Of a stretch of 33,464 nucleotides of DNA, positions 16,151 to 27,063 are shown piece by piece. The position numbers and the translations under genes are program-made. The DNA comes from Coriobacteriia bacterium. Its GTDB lineage: Bacteria; Actinomycetota; Coriobacteriia; Anaerosomatales; JAAXUF01. Location of the stretch: assembly GCA_031292615.1 (NCBI GenBank), contig JARLGT010000004.1, positions 1-33,464 of the forward strand. The letters run 5' to 3'. Below the pieces are notes generated by a model. The model was not told the origin of the DNA. It did not search any database and saw only the letters and a program-made list of their open reading frames with translations. Numbering within the stretch: the stretch's first letter is position 1; every line of letters starts with the position of its first letter.

Positions 16151-17434
16151 ATGAACGATCGGCAGCCTGCGTTCGGCATCAACTTCTACGGCCACGTCAC
16201 CGGCAACTTCGGGCTCGCGGTGGCCGCGCGCAACACGCTGCTGGCGATGCGCGCCAACGACGTCGACGCGTGCGTGGTCGACATCGACGCAGGTGGAGGG
16301 CGCTCCGGCCACGACGACACCTACTCCTCGCTGGCCTGTGCGTCGCCGAGCGGCACGTTTCCCATCAGCCTCTTCCACACCAACCCCACCGACGTCTACT
16401 CCTACGCGATTGAGACGCCGGCGAGCACGTGGGCCCCGGACCGCCTCCGCATTCTGGTTCCGTTCTGGGAGCTGCCGCTCATTCCCGAAGGCCTGTGGAC
16501 CGAGTTCATCTCGGCGATGGACATGGTGCTCGCACCCACGCTCTTCATCGCCGAGGCGATTCGCACGCGCTGCCCCCAGACGAACGTCGTGCACTACCCG
16601 CAGGCGGTCTTCCTCCCGGATGGAGTCGCACCCGATCGCGCGCGCTTCGGCATGCCGGAGTCGGCGTTCGTGTGCGTCACGGTGATGGACGCCAGCAGCG
16701 GCTTCGAGCGCAAGAACCCATTCGCGAGTGTGACGGCGTTTCGCGAGGCGTTCGGCGACCTCGGCCCGGACGAGGTGCGCCTCGTGGTCAAGATGACGGA
16801 TCGCCGAGGCGCCCGCGAGTTCTCGGGACAGCTCGAGGAGTTTCGCGAGCAAGCCGAGTCGGACCCCCGAATCCTGGTGATCGAAGAGTCCATGAGCTAC
16901 CGCGACGTGCTGAGCTTGAATGCGAGCGCCGACGTCTTGCTCTCGCTGCACCGCGCCGAGGGCCTGGGGCTCAACCTGATGGAGGCCATGTCGCTTGGCA
17001 CCGTTGTGCTCGGTACTGCATGGTCCGGCAACATGGACTTCATGACCGCCGAGAACTCGATCCTGGTCGGCTGCAACCCAACACCGGTGGAGTCAGCGCA
17101 CCCCAGCTACGCGCCCGAGGTGGTTGGCGAAGGGCAGTACTGGATGGAGCCTGACGGCGTCGAGGCGGCGGCTGGCCTGCGGCGACTCTACGACGACCGG
17201 GCGCTGCTCGCGTCGCTCGCCGAGCAGGCCCGCAGCGACATGGATGCGGCGCGCGGCGCGTTTCTGCGCTGCGAGTGGGCCGGCGACGTGCACGCGCTGT
17301 TCGACGCAGGCACGCTCGGCTCGGCGGAGCATGCTGCTCGCTCGGCAGCGTTTGCCCAGGTTATGCGCGTTAACCCGCTGCGGCGTATGCGGCGCGGGCT
17401 CGGGAACGTGGCGCGCCGCTTCGGCATGCTGTAG
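16151..17434 (+). CDS. Glycosyltransferase, GT4-like (GT-B)
   Basis: A 427-residue glycosyltransferase, alone on the plus strand among minus-strand genes. The N-terminus GINFYGHVTGNFGLAVAARN recalls GT4 proteins of O-antigen clusters. The donor domain starts around VCVTVMDASSGFERKNPFA and includes VVKMTDRRG, MSYRDVLSLNASADVLLSLH and the EX7E motif EGLGLNLME, followed by GTAWSGNMDFM. I chose the ATG at 16151 because it precedes the first beta strand; the frame is open far upstream (to 15098), but that part is the antisense of rmlA. It converges with the GT2 gene ending at 17469 (34-base gap, no clear terminator). Confidence 0.9.
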   Translation: MNDRQPAFGINFYGHVTGNFGLAVAARNTLLAMRANDVDACVVDIDAGGGRSGHDDTYSSLACASPSGTFPISLFHTNPTDVYSYAIETPASTWAPDRLRILVPFWELPLIPEGLWTEFISAMDMVLAPTLFIAEAIRTRCPQTNVVHYPQAVFLPDGVAPDRARFGMPESAFVCVTVMDASSGFERKNPFASVTAFREAFGDLGPDEVRLVVKMTDRRGAREFSGQLEEFREQAESDPRILVIEESMSYRDVLSLNASADVLLSLHRAEGLGLNLMEAMSLGTVVLGTAWSGNMDFMTAENSILVGCNPTPVESAHPSYAPEVVGEGQYWMEPDGVEAAAGLRRLYDDRALLASLAEQARSDMDAARGAFLRCEWAGDVHALFDAGTLGSAEHAARSAAFAQVMRVNPLRRMRRGLGNVARRFGML

Positions 17435-17468
17435 CGGTCTTATCCGCGCGTTCTGTTCGCGTCGCGCC

Positions 17469-18443
17469 CTATGCGCGTCCAACACCACTTAGCAACCAGC
17501 GCAGGACAGCCATTCGTCCCACCCGTCGCCGCGACCAGACCTCGGCCCGCTTCGAAAGGCCTAGGTTGAGTCCCTCGCGCTGGGCGTCCAAGAGGTCTTG
17601 GTATTCGCGCACGCGCTGGGGGATGAGCCGCCACATGGCCGGCCGAAGTGGGATCGTATTCCTGAAACTCAGCCACAACCACGACACGAACGCCCATGGG
17701 GCAAGCACAGCGGGCAAGTTCTTGCCCAGGACGATGAACTGGTTGCGCATGGATATCCGACGCATCCGCGGATTGGGGTGCTTCTTGATCGCCGAGCCGA
17801 CCTTGTGGCGCACGACAGACTCGGGTACGTACACACAGCGCATCCCCGCAATCAGCGCCCGCAAGTTGATGTCGGTGTCCTCATGCAAGACGAAGAAGTC
17901 CTCGTCGTAGAGACCCACTGCATCGAAGAACGAGCGGCGGTACATGACAGCACCCCCGGACGCCCCCAGCACTCTTTGGCGCTGGGTGTAGCCCGAGCGG
18001 TTCTTGCGAGCACCCCGCTGGCGCCCCTCGAGATGCCACAGCGAGAAGACGTCGCCAGCCGTATTCACCAGTTCCGGCGCGTCGTAGAACAACATGAGCG
18101 ACGCGGCAAAATCGTAGGCTGACGCCTCCAGAGCATCCACAAGTGTTTCGAGCCACGCGGGCTCGGCGGCCGTGTCGTTATTCAGGAGCACGATGTACTC
18201 CCCCGTCGCGACCCGAATTCCGTCGTTTACGGCCGCTGCGAACCCGTCGTTCCCAGCGCGCTCTATGAGCTGGATGTCCGGCGCGTGCTCTTTGAGCCAC
18301 GCAACGCTACCGTCGCTCGAATCGTTGTCCACAACGACTATGTCGAAGTCTGTGTATGTCTGCTCGGAGAGTGTCGCGAGGCACTCGGCGAAATGCTCTT
18401 CACCATTCCAGTTGGGGATAACGATGGTCACGTGGGGGGCCAT
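17469..18443 (-). CDS. Glycosyltransferase family 2
   Basis: A 324-residue GT-A enzyme: VTIVIPNWNGEEHFAECLATL, VVDNDSSDGSV, GNDGFAAAVNDGI, the metal motif LLNNDT, GASGGAVMYRR and the late HEDTDINLRALIAG. After the catalytic domain, a 100-residue tail with a hydrophobic patch (WAFVSWLWLSF) and a basic end (KRAEVWSRRRVGR) may lie against the membrane. It is closely similar along its whole length to the plus-strand GT2 at 20631-21608. The ATG at 18441-18443 lies 41 bases after the stop of the gmd paralogue, so it is probably the third gene of the gmd operon. Donor is likely a GDP-6-deoxyhexose (inference). Confidence 0.92.
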   Translation of the reverse strand: MAPHVTIVIPNWNGEEHFAECLATLSEQTYTDFDIVVVDNDSSDGSVAWLKEHAPDIQLIERAGNDGFAAAVNDGIRVATGEYIVLLNNDTAAEPAWLETLVDALEASAYDFAASLMLFYDAPELVNTAGDVFSLWHLEGRQRGARKNRSGYTQRQRVLGASGGAVMYRRSFFDAVGLYDEDFFVLHEDTDINLRALIAGMRCVYVPESVVRHKVGSAIKKHPNPRMRRISMRNQFIVLGKNLPAVLAPWAFVSWLWLSFRNTIPLRPAMWRLIPQRVREYQDLLDAQREGLNLGLSKRAEVWSRRRVGRMAVLRWLLSGVGRA

Positions 18444-18484
18444 GAATCAGCTCTTTCAAGACAGCGCGGAATCCTACTAGGACG

Positions 18485-20460
<1,976 letters not shown>

Positions 20461-20467
20461 TCATCGC

Positions 20468-20496
20468 ATTCTAGTCCGACGTCGCGCTAAGCCCAA
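20468..20496 (-). promoter_or_regulatory. Candidate sigma70-type promoter for gmd
   Basis: On the minus strand TTGGGC (20491-20496) and TAGAAT (20468-20473) are separated by exactly 17 bases. Transcription would start near 20461, about 37 bases before the GTG of gmd. A second TAGAAT occurs at 20501-20506 without a good -35. The region is the 206-base divergent gap between gmd and the plus-strand GT2. Confidence 0.5.
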
Positions 20497-20580
20497 AGCC
20501 ATTCTACAGACTTCACCATGCCCGCGAGGTGTCCGCGCGGTTCGGCCCCACGCGGCGCGGAGGGTAGTGGCATCGCATAC

Positions 20581-20586
20581 TATAAT
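20581..20586 (+). promoter_or_regulatory. Candidate -10 box (TATAAT) for the plus-strand GT2
   Basis: A perfect TATAAT stands in otherwise GC-rich DNA, 45 bases before the ATG at 20631. No -35 match is found at 16-18 bases. Transcription would start near 20593 and give a leader of about 38 bases ending in the GGAGG ribosome site. Confidence 0.45.
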
Positions 20587-20620
20587 GGCGTGCCTAGCGT
20601 TCCCGATCATCAAGCTCCGT

Positions 20621-20625
20621 GGAGG
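20621..20625 (+). promoter_or_regulatory. Ribosome binding site GGAGG that fixes the GT2 start
   Basis: GGAGG ends 5 bases before the ATG at 20631. The in-frame GTG at 20619 lies upstream of this site and is therefore unlikely to be the start. Confidence 0.7.
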
Positions 20626-20630
20626 TTCGA

Positions 20631-21608
20631 ATGCCGCAGGCACCACCCCGCGCGTCGGTTGTCATCGCCAATCGCAACGGCATGCGGCATCTCGAGGAGT
20701 GTTTCGCCAGCCTGGCGGCGCAGTCGTTTGAGGACTACGAGATCGTCGTTGTCGACAATGCTTCGACTGACGAGAGCGTGCAATGGATTCGCACTCACGC
20801 TCCCCAAGCCACCGTCATCGTCCACGATCAGGACGAGGGATACAGCGCCAGCGCCAACGACGGGATTCGGGCGGCGCGCGGCGAGTACATCATCATGCTC
20901 AACAACGACGTGCGGCTCGACCCAGAATGGCTCGGCGCCCTTGTGAGCGCCATGGATGAACACCCCGATTTCGACTTCGGCGCGTCGCTGATGATCTTGT
21001 ACTACGAGCCCGAGCTCACAAACGCTGCAGGCGACGTGTATTCGCTGAGGGAGGTGTCTGGGGCCAACCGCGGCTGGTGCCAGCCCATAGAACTGTTCAG
21101 CGAGCCCAAGCGGGTGCTTGGCGCATGTGGAGGCGCCGTCGTCTACCGCAGGAACTTCTTCGACGATGTTGGGCTCTACGACGAGGACTTCTACCTCATT
21201 CATGAGGATACGGACATCAACCTGAGAGCCTTGATTGCGGGCAAGCGCTGCTTGTATATCCCGGGCGCTCGTGTCTACCACAAGTTCCGGTCGACTGGCG
21301 ACCAGTACCTTCCCGACCGGCTGGCGCGTCTCGACATCCGCAACCGCTGGTTCGTTGCGAGTAAAGACCTCCCGCTGCGCTCGTTCTTCTACTGCCTGTA
21401 TCGCGTGGTGCTACGCGACACACTTCCATTGCGCCCCTCGAAATGGCACCTCATTCCGGGGCTCATCAAGGACCTGTCGCGACAAGCGTCCCCTATGGCC
21501 GAGGGCATCCGCATGGGTTGGGCGAAGCGGCGCGATGTCTGGTCGCGGCGCAAGGTGAGCATCGGCGAGATCCGGTGCTGGTTGAGTGATGGCGTGGCGG
21601 ACCTATGA
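20631..21608 (+). CDS. Glycosyltransferase family 2
   Basis: A 325-residue GT-A enzyme paralogous to the minus-strand GT2 at 17469-18443: ASVVIANRNGMRHLEECFASL, VVDNASTDESVQWI, DEGYSASANDGIRAA, MLNNDVRLD at the metal site, GACGGAVVYRRNFFDDVGLYDEDF and HEDTDINLRALIAGKRC. The tail keeps the same plan (hydrophobic stretch, LPLRPSKWHLIPG, basic KRRDVWSRRK), so both share more than the catalytic core. It has its own candidate promoter and ribosome site. It converges on the next gene: its TGA overlaps that gene's TAG by 6 bases (21603-21608). Confidence 0.93.
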   Translation: MPQAPPRASVVIANRNGMRHLEECFASLAAQSFEDYEIVVVDNASTDESVQWIRTHAPQATVIVHDQDEGYSASANDGIRAARGEYIIMLNNDVRLDPEWLGALVSAMDEHPDFDFGASLMILYYEPELTNAAGDVYSLREVSGANRGWCQPIELFSEPKRVLGACGGAVVYRRNFFDDVGLYDEDFYLIHEDTDINLRALIAGKRCLYIPGARVYHKFRSTGDQYLPDRLARLDIRNRWFVASKDLPLRSFFYCLYRVVLRDTLPLRPSKWHLIPGLIKDLSRQASPMAEGIRMGWAKRRDVWSRRKVSIGEIRCWLSDGVADL

Positions 21609-22805
21609 GTCTGGGCTCGTGAGTCCAACGAGGGCGCGCGGGTCTTCAGCCCGGACGAACTCCAGGAGGTTCGCGTATCCGACGTCGTGATGCCTGTCGT
21701 CAATCGGCTGCGGATACGAGTCGGCTATCGCCGCTAGCGTGCCCTCAACGATGCGCTCGGCTCTACGCCGGCCAAATAGCTTTGCGACCACCGCATAGCC
21801 GAGGAATCCGAACCAGAAGATCCGTTCGCTCCACGTTGCGTACTCGGACAACGCTTGCAGGAATCGGGTGCGTGGATACAGACTTGCGAACATCGCCCGG
21901 AATTGGTTGAACCGGTACTTCCGCCGCGAAGCGTTCAGGCGGTATTCAGCACCGTAGTTCATCACCAGCGCCTCCATGGCGAGAAGCCATGATGTGTTCA
22001 TGTCCGTGCCGGGTAGCACCACTGAGCGCACCCGATCAGCAAGCGCCTTCTCAGGAATGTTGTGAAGGAGGTCGACGCCCTCTTCCTCCCGCTGATTGAA
22101 GTAGAAGAACCCGAAGGACTTCGGGCTCACTCCAACTGCGACGAGTGGCCATGGGCAGACCAAGAGGCGGTCAGCCATCAAGAAGGCGACATTGGTTGCG
22201 TAGTAGTCCGGATAGGGCGACTGGAAGAAGGGCCCTTTGTCGGCGAGGCGTTGGATCAACTGACGACTCACAAACGAGTACTGCATGTTGTACTGATACA
22301 CGACCTTGAATCGGAGAGAGCCTTTCAGTGCATGCATGGCTTCATCGTGGCTGAGCCAAAAAGGCTCGGTCTGCCCATTTAGGAACTCGGCGTACCCAAA
22401 CCGTGTGAAGGGCTTAGTGCCCTGCTGTAGCACTCCCGGATAGAAATACTGGATTGCATCCGTGTAGAGCAATTCAGGGTCGTCGTGAGTGCGGAGCAGG
22501 CTGTCGGCCGACGACAAGCCTCCCCGCATCAGACCGTCGTCATCGCCGAGCATCAGGACGTAATCACCCGAGGCGTGCTCAAGCGCACGGTTCCAGTTGT
22601 CCGTCACGGTCAGGAGAGTGTCACTGCGTAGATAGACGACACGTGGATCGCCAAGTTCGCTAAGGAACCCGGCCACGTCTTGCTCCGAAGCGTTGTCCGA
22701 GACGACGATTTCCCAGTCCTGAAAGTCCTGGTCAAGCACCGACTGCACCGCGTACTTGAGGAGTTCAAGCCGCTCGCGCGTGGGAAGCAGAATCGAGAAG
22801 CGCAT
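21603..22805 (-). CDS. Glycosyltransferase family 2
   Basis: A 400-residue GT-A glycosyltransferase: FSILLPTRERLELLKYAVQS, VVSDNASEQDVAGF, TDNWNRALEHASGDYVLMLGDDDGL with the acidic metal site, and a long C-terminal region (residues about 180-400) with aromatic-rich helices and a possible membrane-associated segment (IFWFGFLGYAVVAKLF). The ATG at 22803-22805 follows a weak AAGGG. It is the last gene of the CDP-sugar operon (38 bases after the fusion gene), so it is a candidate transferase for that unusual sugar; this is inference from position. By eye its DNA is less GC-rich than the rml region. Confidence 0.88.
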   Translation of the reverse strand: MRFSILLPTRERLELLKYAVQSVLDQDFQDWEIVVSDNASEQDVAGFLSELGDPRVVYLRSDTLLTVTDNWNRALEHASGDYVLMLGDDDGLMRGGLSSADSLLRTHDDPELLYTDAIQYFYPGVLQQGTKPFTRFGYAEFLNGQTEPFWLSHDEAMHALKGSLRFKVVYQYNMQYSFVSRQLIQRLADKGPFFQSPYPDYYATNVAFLMADRLLVCPWPLVAVGVSPKSFGFFYFNQREEEGVDLLHNIPEKALADRVRSVVLPGTDMNTSWLLAMEALVMNYGAEYRLNASRRKYRFNQFRAMFASLYPRTRFLQALSEYATWSERIFWFGFLGYAVVAKLFGRRRAERIVEGTLAAIADSYPQPIDDRHHDVGYANLLEFVRAEDPRALVGLTSPDS

Positions 22806-22843
22806 TTAAGGCCCTTCGGATCTGAGCTGACGGGGGTTTGGAA

Positions 22844-24274
22844 TCAGTCGGCTTTCGCGGCGGCGGCCAGAAACTCGTCTACTGCACCGCTGCAAAGCAG
22901 AGGGAGTGTTTCGTGGATTCGTTCAACAGGCCAGTCCCACCAAGACGTCGCCAGTAACTTGGCAACCGTTTCTTCGCTGAATCTCAGCTTTACGACGCGC
23001 GCTGGATTGCCGACCGCAATCGCGTACGGGGGGATGTCCTTCGCCACAACCGCTTTGGCGCCGACAACGGCTCCATGGCCGATTGTGACACCGGATAGGA
23101 TTGTGGCTCCATGCCCGAGCCAAACGTCGCTGCCAATCACGACGTCGCCCTTTGTCGAGCATGTGCCCTGAATGTCCGCAGCCTCTGGCCAATCCGCAAC
23201 CGCTGCGGGAAACGGATATGTGGTGACCCAATCCGGTCGGTGGTTACCGCCTAAGAGGATCTGCACTTCCGCGGCGATAGAGCAGAAACGCCCTATCCGC
23301 AGCCTTGCACCGTCTCCGTATGCGCCTATCAGCGGCGTGCCGTAGCTGTACTCACCAACCTCATAGAGAGGGTTAGTTACAGTCTCCTTGGTATACCAAC
23401 CGATTCCTTTGCGACTGGCAGAGTTCCGCCGCTGAGCCAGTTGCCTCGCCGTTCCATCCATAGCTTCGTATTCGTCGAAAGCATCGTCGCGAACCAAGGC
23501 GTCGCGTTGATCGCCTCGCTCGAACGTGTTCGGGACGATACCCCAGACATTCTGAGACGCCACGACCTCCCAGGTGGCGAGCAGGCAAGGTACGCCAACC
23601 GACTGGGCAAGTCGCGTGAGCGAAAGCTCGCCCACTTCAAAAGCCCGGCGCTCCCAAGCACTGGTCACAAGTCTGGGGTATGCACGAACGAGCGCGGGGT
23701 CGCACCAGAACCCAGTCGCGCGAACGTGCGGCTCTGGATCGAACGACGTCGATGCACCGTACAAGGCCAAACCATGCTGCAGGAAGATGTCGACCATTCG
23801 GCGCAACCAGCCCGGATGGGTGAAATAGCTGCCAGGATCGAGGAAGACCATCATGTCGCAGTCGATTGCGCGGGCAGCGTGCTCAAACGCGCCTATGCTC
23901 TCCCCGGCCCCCTGGAGGACGACAGAATCGTGCGCAATCTCCTCGAACGGCGAACTCTCTTGAGGTGATGGCTCCCTGCCGCCATATACAACATGCAAGG
24001 TGTGCGCGGCCTGAGCAGGATGTGCGCTGTACGACGACGCGAAGCGCTCGGCGGCGGCCACGTGCGAATGGTCGCCGAGGAGGGGATAGGCGTACACAAC
24101 TGCGACCTTGATGCTGTCGGCAGAGAGAACTCCGTCGCTGCCTCCAGGCCGTCGGAGCAACGCTCGGACTCCGCCGCGACGCCACCGCTTCCGGACTTTC
24201 GTCAGGAGATACCCAAGTCGGAATCGGCGCGTCAGACGACGTATCTGGGCTGTGCTCAAACCGGTCTCGACCAT
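22844..24274 (-). CDS. Fusion: GT-A-like domain + CatB/XAT-type hexapeptide acyltransferase
   Basis: A 476-residue two-domain protein. Residues about 55-270 look like a GT-A/GT2-type fold ([50 protein letters not shown]) but without a clear DxD or EDT motif. Residues about 300-430 form a left-handed beta helix of the xenobiotic acetyltransferase (CatB, VatD) type: [20 protein letters not shown] with the catalytic-type His near 345, [27 protein letters not shown], and [19 protein letters not shown]. It may attach or bind a sugar and acetylate it. I chose the ATG at 24272-24274 for its AGGAG; an ATG at 24325 and a TTG at 24331 are in frame without a ribosome site. It lies in the CDP-sugar operon, 84 bases after the SDR gene. 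Confidence 0.82.
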   Translation of the reverse strand: MVETGLSTAQIRRLTRRFRLGYLLTKVRKRWRRGGVRALLRRPGGSDGVLSADSIKVAVVYAYPLLGDHSHVAAAERFASSYSAHPAQAAHTLHVVYGGREPSPQESSPFEEIAHDSVVLQGAGESIGAFEHAARAIDCDMMVFLDPGSYFTHPGWLRRMVDIFLQHGLALYGASTSFDPEPHVRATGFWCDPALVRAYPRLVTSAWERRAFEVGELSLTRLAQSVGVPCLLATWEVVASQNVWGIVPNTFERGDQRDALVRDDAFDEYEAMDGTARQLAQRRNSASRKGIGWYTKETVTNPLYEVGEYSYGTPLIGAYGDGARLRIGRFCSIAAEVQILLGGNHRPDWVTTYPFPAAVADWPEAADIQGTCSTKGDVVIGSDVWLGHGATILSGVTIGHGAVVGAKAVVAKDIPPYAIAVGNPARVVKLRFSEETVAKLLATSWWDWPVERIHETLPLLCSGAVDEFLAAAAKAD

Positions 24275-24358
24275 TCGAGGTAGCTCTCCTCTCGGGACAG
24301 AACGCCCCGATACGAATCCGGCCATCGACAACGGTTGCGGCTGCTTGTCGACGCGGCT

Positions 24359-25264
24359 CTAGTTATCTTCGCTCTTCCGGGTACTCCACGCCTCAACCGT
24401 CTCGGCCACTGCCGCCTCGCGGGTCCACATCGGTTTCCAGCCCACTTCCCGTCTCAAGCGCGTTGAATCTCCCACGATGGCAGTTGAAGCTGGAGCCGCT
24501 TCGGGTCCACACGCCAGTTCCGCACGCGGGAACTGCGTCGCGACATCTCGCACCAGGTCGCCGATGGTCGTCGGTTCACCCGATGCGACATTCACGTCCC
24601 CCTCGACCTCGCAATCGACAAGCATTGCCAAGGCATGGGCCACGTCATCGACGTACAAGAAGTCACGAACGTCGTTGGGGTGAGCGCACTCGAACGGCTT
24701 GCCGGCTGAGAACGCGCTCATGGCGGCAGGAACGAGTCGCGCGTCATACTCGCGCGGTCCAAACAAATAGAACAGGTGCGCCCAGGCAAAACTCACGTTT
24801 CGCTCCCGCATGTAAGCCTGAGCAGTCAGGTGGAGCCCAGCCTTTGCGGCCGCATAGAGCGTCGCTGGACGAAGGGGCGTGACCCCTTCCAGGAGTGGTT
24901 CGGCCGACGACTCATACTCGGCGCAAGTGCCCACCATTACGGCACGTTTCCCGCCCGCGTCGGCGAACTGCACGGCAAGGTCGATTCCGGCCTTCACCCA
25001 ACGAATGTTCTCCAGCGAAGTCCAGTACGCGCCAGGCGCGACGTACCACGCGAGATGCAAGAGATGAGACGCTCGCACCTGCGCGGTGAGCGGACGCGTG
25101 ATACTCGGATCGAGCAGGTCTACATCGTGGTAAGTGACGCCAGCCACCGGCTCGGCTGTCCCGCCCAACGCCGCGACGTGGACCTCGTGCCCCGCCGAAA
25201 CAAGCTTCGACACACAGGGCGTACCGATGAATCCGGTCCCGCCTGTCACCAGCACGCGGCTCAT
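24359..25264 (-). CDS. NAD(P)-dependent sugar epimerase/reductase (probable 4-ketoreductase of the CDP-sugar pathway)
   Basis: A 301-residue extended SDR: RVLVTGGTGFIGTP with the Rossmann glycine loop at residues 8-14, LLHLAWYVAPG, VGTCAEYE, LYAAAKAGLH (YxxxK), HLFYLFGPREYDARLVPA and RDFLYVDDVAHAL. It resembles reductases that finish NDP-6-deoxy-sugar pathways (abequose/paratose synthase and similar enzymes). Its ATG (25262-25264) overlaps the TGA of the epimerase gene (ATGA). Position after a CDP-glucose dehydratase, C-methyltransferase and 3,5-epimerase suggests that it reduces the C4 ketone of the branched intermediate; the stereochemistry cannot be predicted here. Confidence 0.85.
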   Translation of the reverse strand: MSRVLVTGGTGFIGTPCVSKLVSAGHEVHVAALGGTAEPVAGVTYHDVDLLDPSITRPLTAQVRASHLLHLAWYVAPGAYWTSLENIRWVKAGIDLAVQFADAGGKRAVMVGTCAEYESSAEPLLEGVTPLRPATLYAAAKAGLHLTAQAYMRERNVSFAWAHLFYLFGPREYDARLVPAAMSAFSAGKPFECAHPNDVRDFLYVDDVAHALAMLVDCEVEGDVNVASGEPTTIGDLVRDVATQFPRAELACGPEAAPASTAIVGDSTRLRREVGWKPMWTREAAVAETVEAWSTRKSEDN

Positions 25265-25797
25265 GAGGCGTCCATGAAGTCCGCGTACGATGCGTCACGC
25301 TCGTTGATGATCGCCGGCTCGGCTGGCCACTGGATAGCGAAAGCTGGGTCGCTCCAGCGAACACCACGGGCGGCGTCGGGATGGTAGTACTCCGACATGT
25401 GGTATTCGACCACGGAGTCGTCCACGAGCGTGATGAACCCGTGAGCGAGTCCCTCGGGGACGTAGAGGGTGCACCTGTTGTCTGCCGTCAGCTCGACACC
25501 GAACCATCGTCTATAGCTCGGCGAGTCGGCGCGAAGGTCTATCACCACGTCGAAGACAGCACCAGCTGTGCAGCTGACCAGCTTGACCTCGCGGTGAGGT
25601 TCGACCTGATAGTGCATTCCACGAAGCGTTCCTCGGCGGGTGTTGAAGGACACGCTTGATTGAACCCATGCCGAACAAAGGCCGGCGTGTTCGAACTCGT
25701 CGGCACTCCACATGCGCGCGAAGTAGCCACGTTCGTCTCGCGCCTTCTCGGGCTCGAGAACGAATACTCCCTCAACGCAAGTCTCGGCGAGGACCAC
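25261..25797 (-). CDS. NDP-4-dehydro-6-deoxyhexose 3,5-epimerase (RmlC family, canonical type)
   Basis: A 178-residue RmlC-family cupin with full-length architecture: ARDERGYFARMW, the strand VQSSVSFNTRRGTLRGMHYQ with catalytic His62, YVPEGLAHGF, EYHMSEYYHP with the active-site Tyr near 137, and RGVRWSDPAFAIQWP with Asp150. It is a better match to classic RmlC than the cupin of the rml operon, but it sits in the CDP-sugar operon, so its substrate is probably a CDP-4-keto-6-deoxy sugar after C-methylation. If C3 carries a methyl branch, only C5 (giving the L-series) may be epimerised. The start is a GTG at 25795-25797 with GGGAG upstream, 15 bases after the methyltransferase stop; the next gene overlaps by ATGA. 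Confidence 0.9.
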   Translation of the reverse strand: MVLAETCVEGVFVLEPEKARDERGYFARMWSADEFEHAGLCSAWVQSSVSFNTRRGTLRGMHYQVEPHREVKLVSCTAGAVFDVVIDLRADSPSYRRWFGVELTADNRCTLYVPEGLAHGFITLVDDSVVEYHMSEYYHPDAARGVRWSDPAFAIQWPAEPAIINERDASYADFMDAS

Positions 25798-25812
25798 GAA
25801 TCGACTCCCGTC

Positions 25813-27063
25813 CTAGACTACCCGAGGCTCGGGCACGGGGAGAATGAAACGTCCGCCGCGCGCGATGTACTCCGCCTGCTGGCCCATGATCTCCTCGGCG
25901 AAGTTCCATGTGAGCAGCAGAACGTAGTCGGGCTGGTCGTCGAGCAGCTTCTCTGGGGCCAGGATGAGCAGGTGCGTTCCGGGAGTGAAGTAGCCCTGCT
26001 TGACGGTGCTCCGGTCGACCACGTAGTCGAGCGTCTCGGCACCGATGCCGCAGTAGTTAAGCAAGGTGCTCCCCTTGGCCGAAGCACCGTACGCTGCGAT
26101 CCGCGCGCCATCGTCCTTGAGCTTCGCGAGCAGCTTCGTAAGGCCAGCGCGCAGGCTCACGACCTTCTCGGCGAATCGCTCGTATGGGGCGAAATCGCGG
26201 ATGCCCCACTCGTGCTCCGCGGCCAACATGCTGGTGACGTCGGGCGACTGCACTGCGGCCTTGCCGTCCGGTCCTGCCGCCGGATTTGCGAAGATTCGCA
26301 ACGAACCACCGTGAATCGGGATCAGCTCGACATCCGAGATGGTCAGCCCGTGTCGCGTGAATAGATCGTTGAGCGCGGTGAGCGAGAAGTAGCACAGATG
26401 CTCGTGGTAGATGGTGTCGAACTCCGCCTTGTCTACCATCTCGCACACGTACGGCGCCTCGATAACCGCGACACCGTCCGGCTTGAGAAGCGTCGCGATG
26501 CCCTCGACGAATCCGTTGAGATCAGGGACGTGCGCCATAACGTTGTTGGCGTGGATGACGTCGGCACGGGTCCCCTCGGCGACCAGACTCTGGGCCAACT
26601 CGCTCGTGAAGAACTCCACGAGCGTGGGGATGCCGCGCTCGCTCTCCGCGACCTCCGCTATGTTTGCGGCAGGTTCAATGCCCAGCACCGGAATGCCCCC
26701 TTCAAGGTAGTACTGAAGGAGATAGCCGTCGTTGCTCGCAATCTCAACCGCGAGGCTCTCGGCGCCAAATGCACGATCGAGCGTGAGTCGGTTAGTGAGC
26801 TCCTTGGCCGAACGCAACATCGTGTCCGAGAAGGACGAGAAATACAGGTACTCCCCAAACAACTGCTGCGGCGGCACAGACAGCGTGATCTGTACGAGCG
26901 AGCAGTGCGGACAGAAGACAAGATCGAGTGGGTATCTCGGCTCGTCGCGGTCCAGGTCGGCCTCAGCCAGAAGCGAGTTCGCCAACGGCGTCTCGCCGAG
27001 CGAGACAATCGGCCGCAGGCCGCCGCATCCGCACGATCTACATTCGAGTTCCGAGCTACTCAC
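25813..27063 (-). CDS. NDP-sugar C-methyltransferase (TylCIII/TcaB9-type, three-domain)
   Basis: A 416-residue SAM-dependent enzyme with the architecture of sugar C3-methyltransferases. Residues 8-54 form a zinc-binding domain (Cys8, Cys11, Cys51, Cys54), with PLANSLL between. Residues about 75-260 are the methyltransferase, with [11 protein letters not shown] at 107-117 as the SAM loop, [13 protein letters not shown], and the YHEH motif at 219-222 that in this family supplies the catalytic Tyr/His pair. From about 310 a C-terminal Rossmann-like domain follows ([37 protein letters not shown]). Known relatives methylate C3 of dTDP-4-keto sugars for mycarose-type residues; here the neighbours imply a CDP-linked substrate. 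The start is a GTG at 27061-27063 overlapping the TGA of the dehydratase (GTGA). Confidence 0.92.
   Translation of the reverse strand: MSSSELECRSCGCGGLRPIVSLGETPLANSLLAEADLDRDEPRYPLDLVFCPHCSLVQITLSVPPQQLFGEYLYFSSFSDTMLRSAKELTNRLTLDRAFGAESLAVEIASNDGYLLQYYLEGGIPVLGIEPAANIAEVAESERGIPTLVEFFTSELAQSLVAEGTRADVIHANNVMAHVPDLNGFVEGIATLLKPDGVAVIEAPYVCEMVDKAEFDTIYHEHLCYFSLTALNDLFTRHGLTISDVELIPIHGGSLRIFANPAAGPDGKAAVQSPDVTSMLAAEHEWGIRDFAPYERFAEKVVSLRAGLTKLLAKLKDDGARIAAYGASAKGSTLLNYCGIGAETLDYVVDRSTVKQGYFTPGTHLLILAPEKLLDDQPDYVLLLTWNFAEEIMGQQAEYIARGGRFILPVPEPRVV

Noticed and set aside
16103-16951. Minus-strand open frame of 282 codons opposite the plus-strand glycosyltransferase
   Set aside because: It would fit the direction of the neighbouring operon, but the protein is His/Arg/Glu/Val-rich with no known motif, while the plus strand encodes a GT with an EX7E motif.
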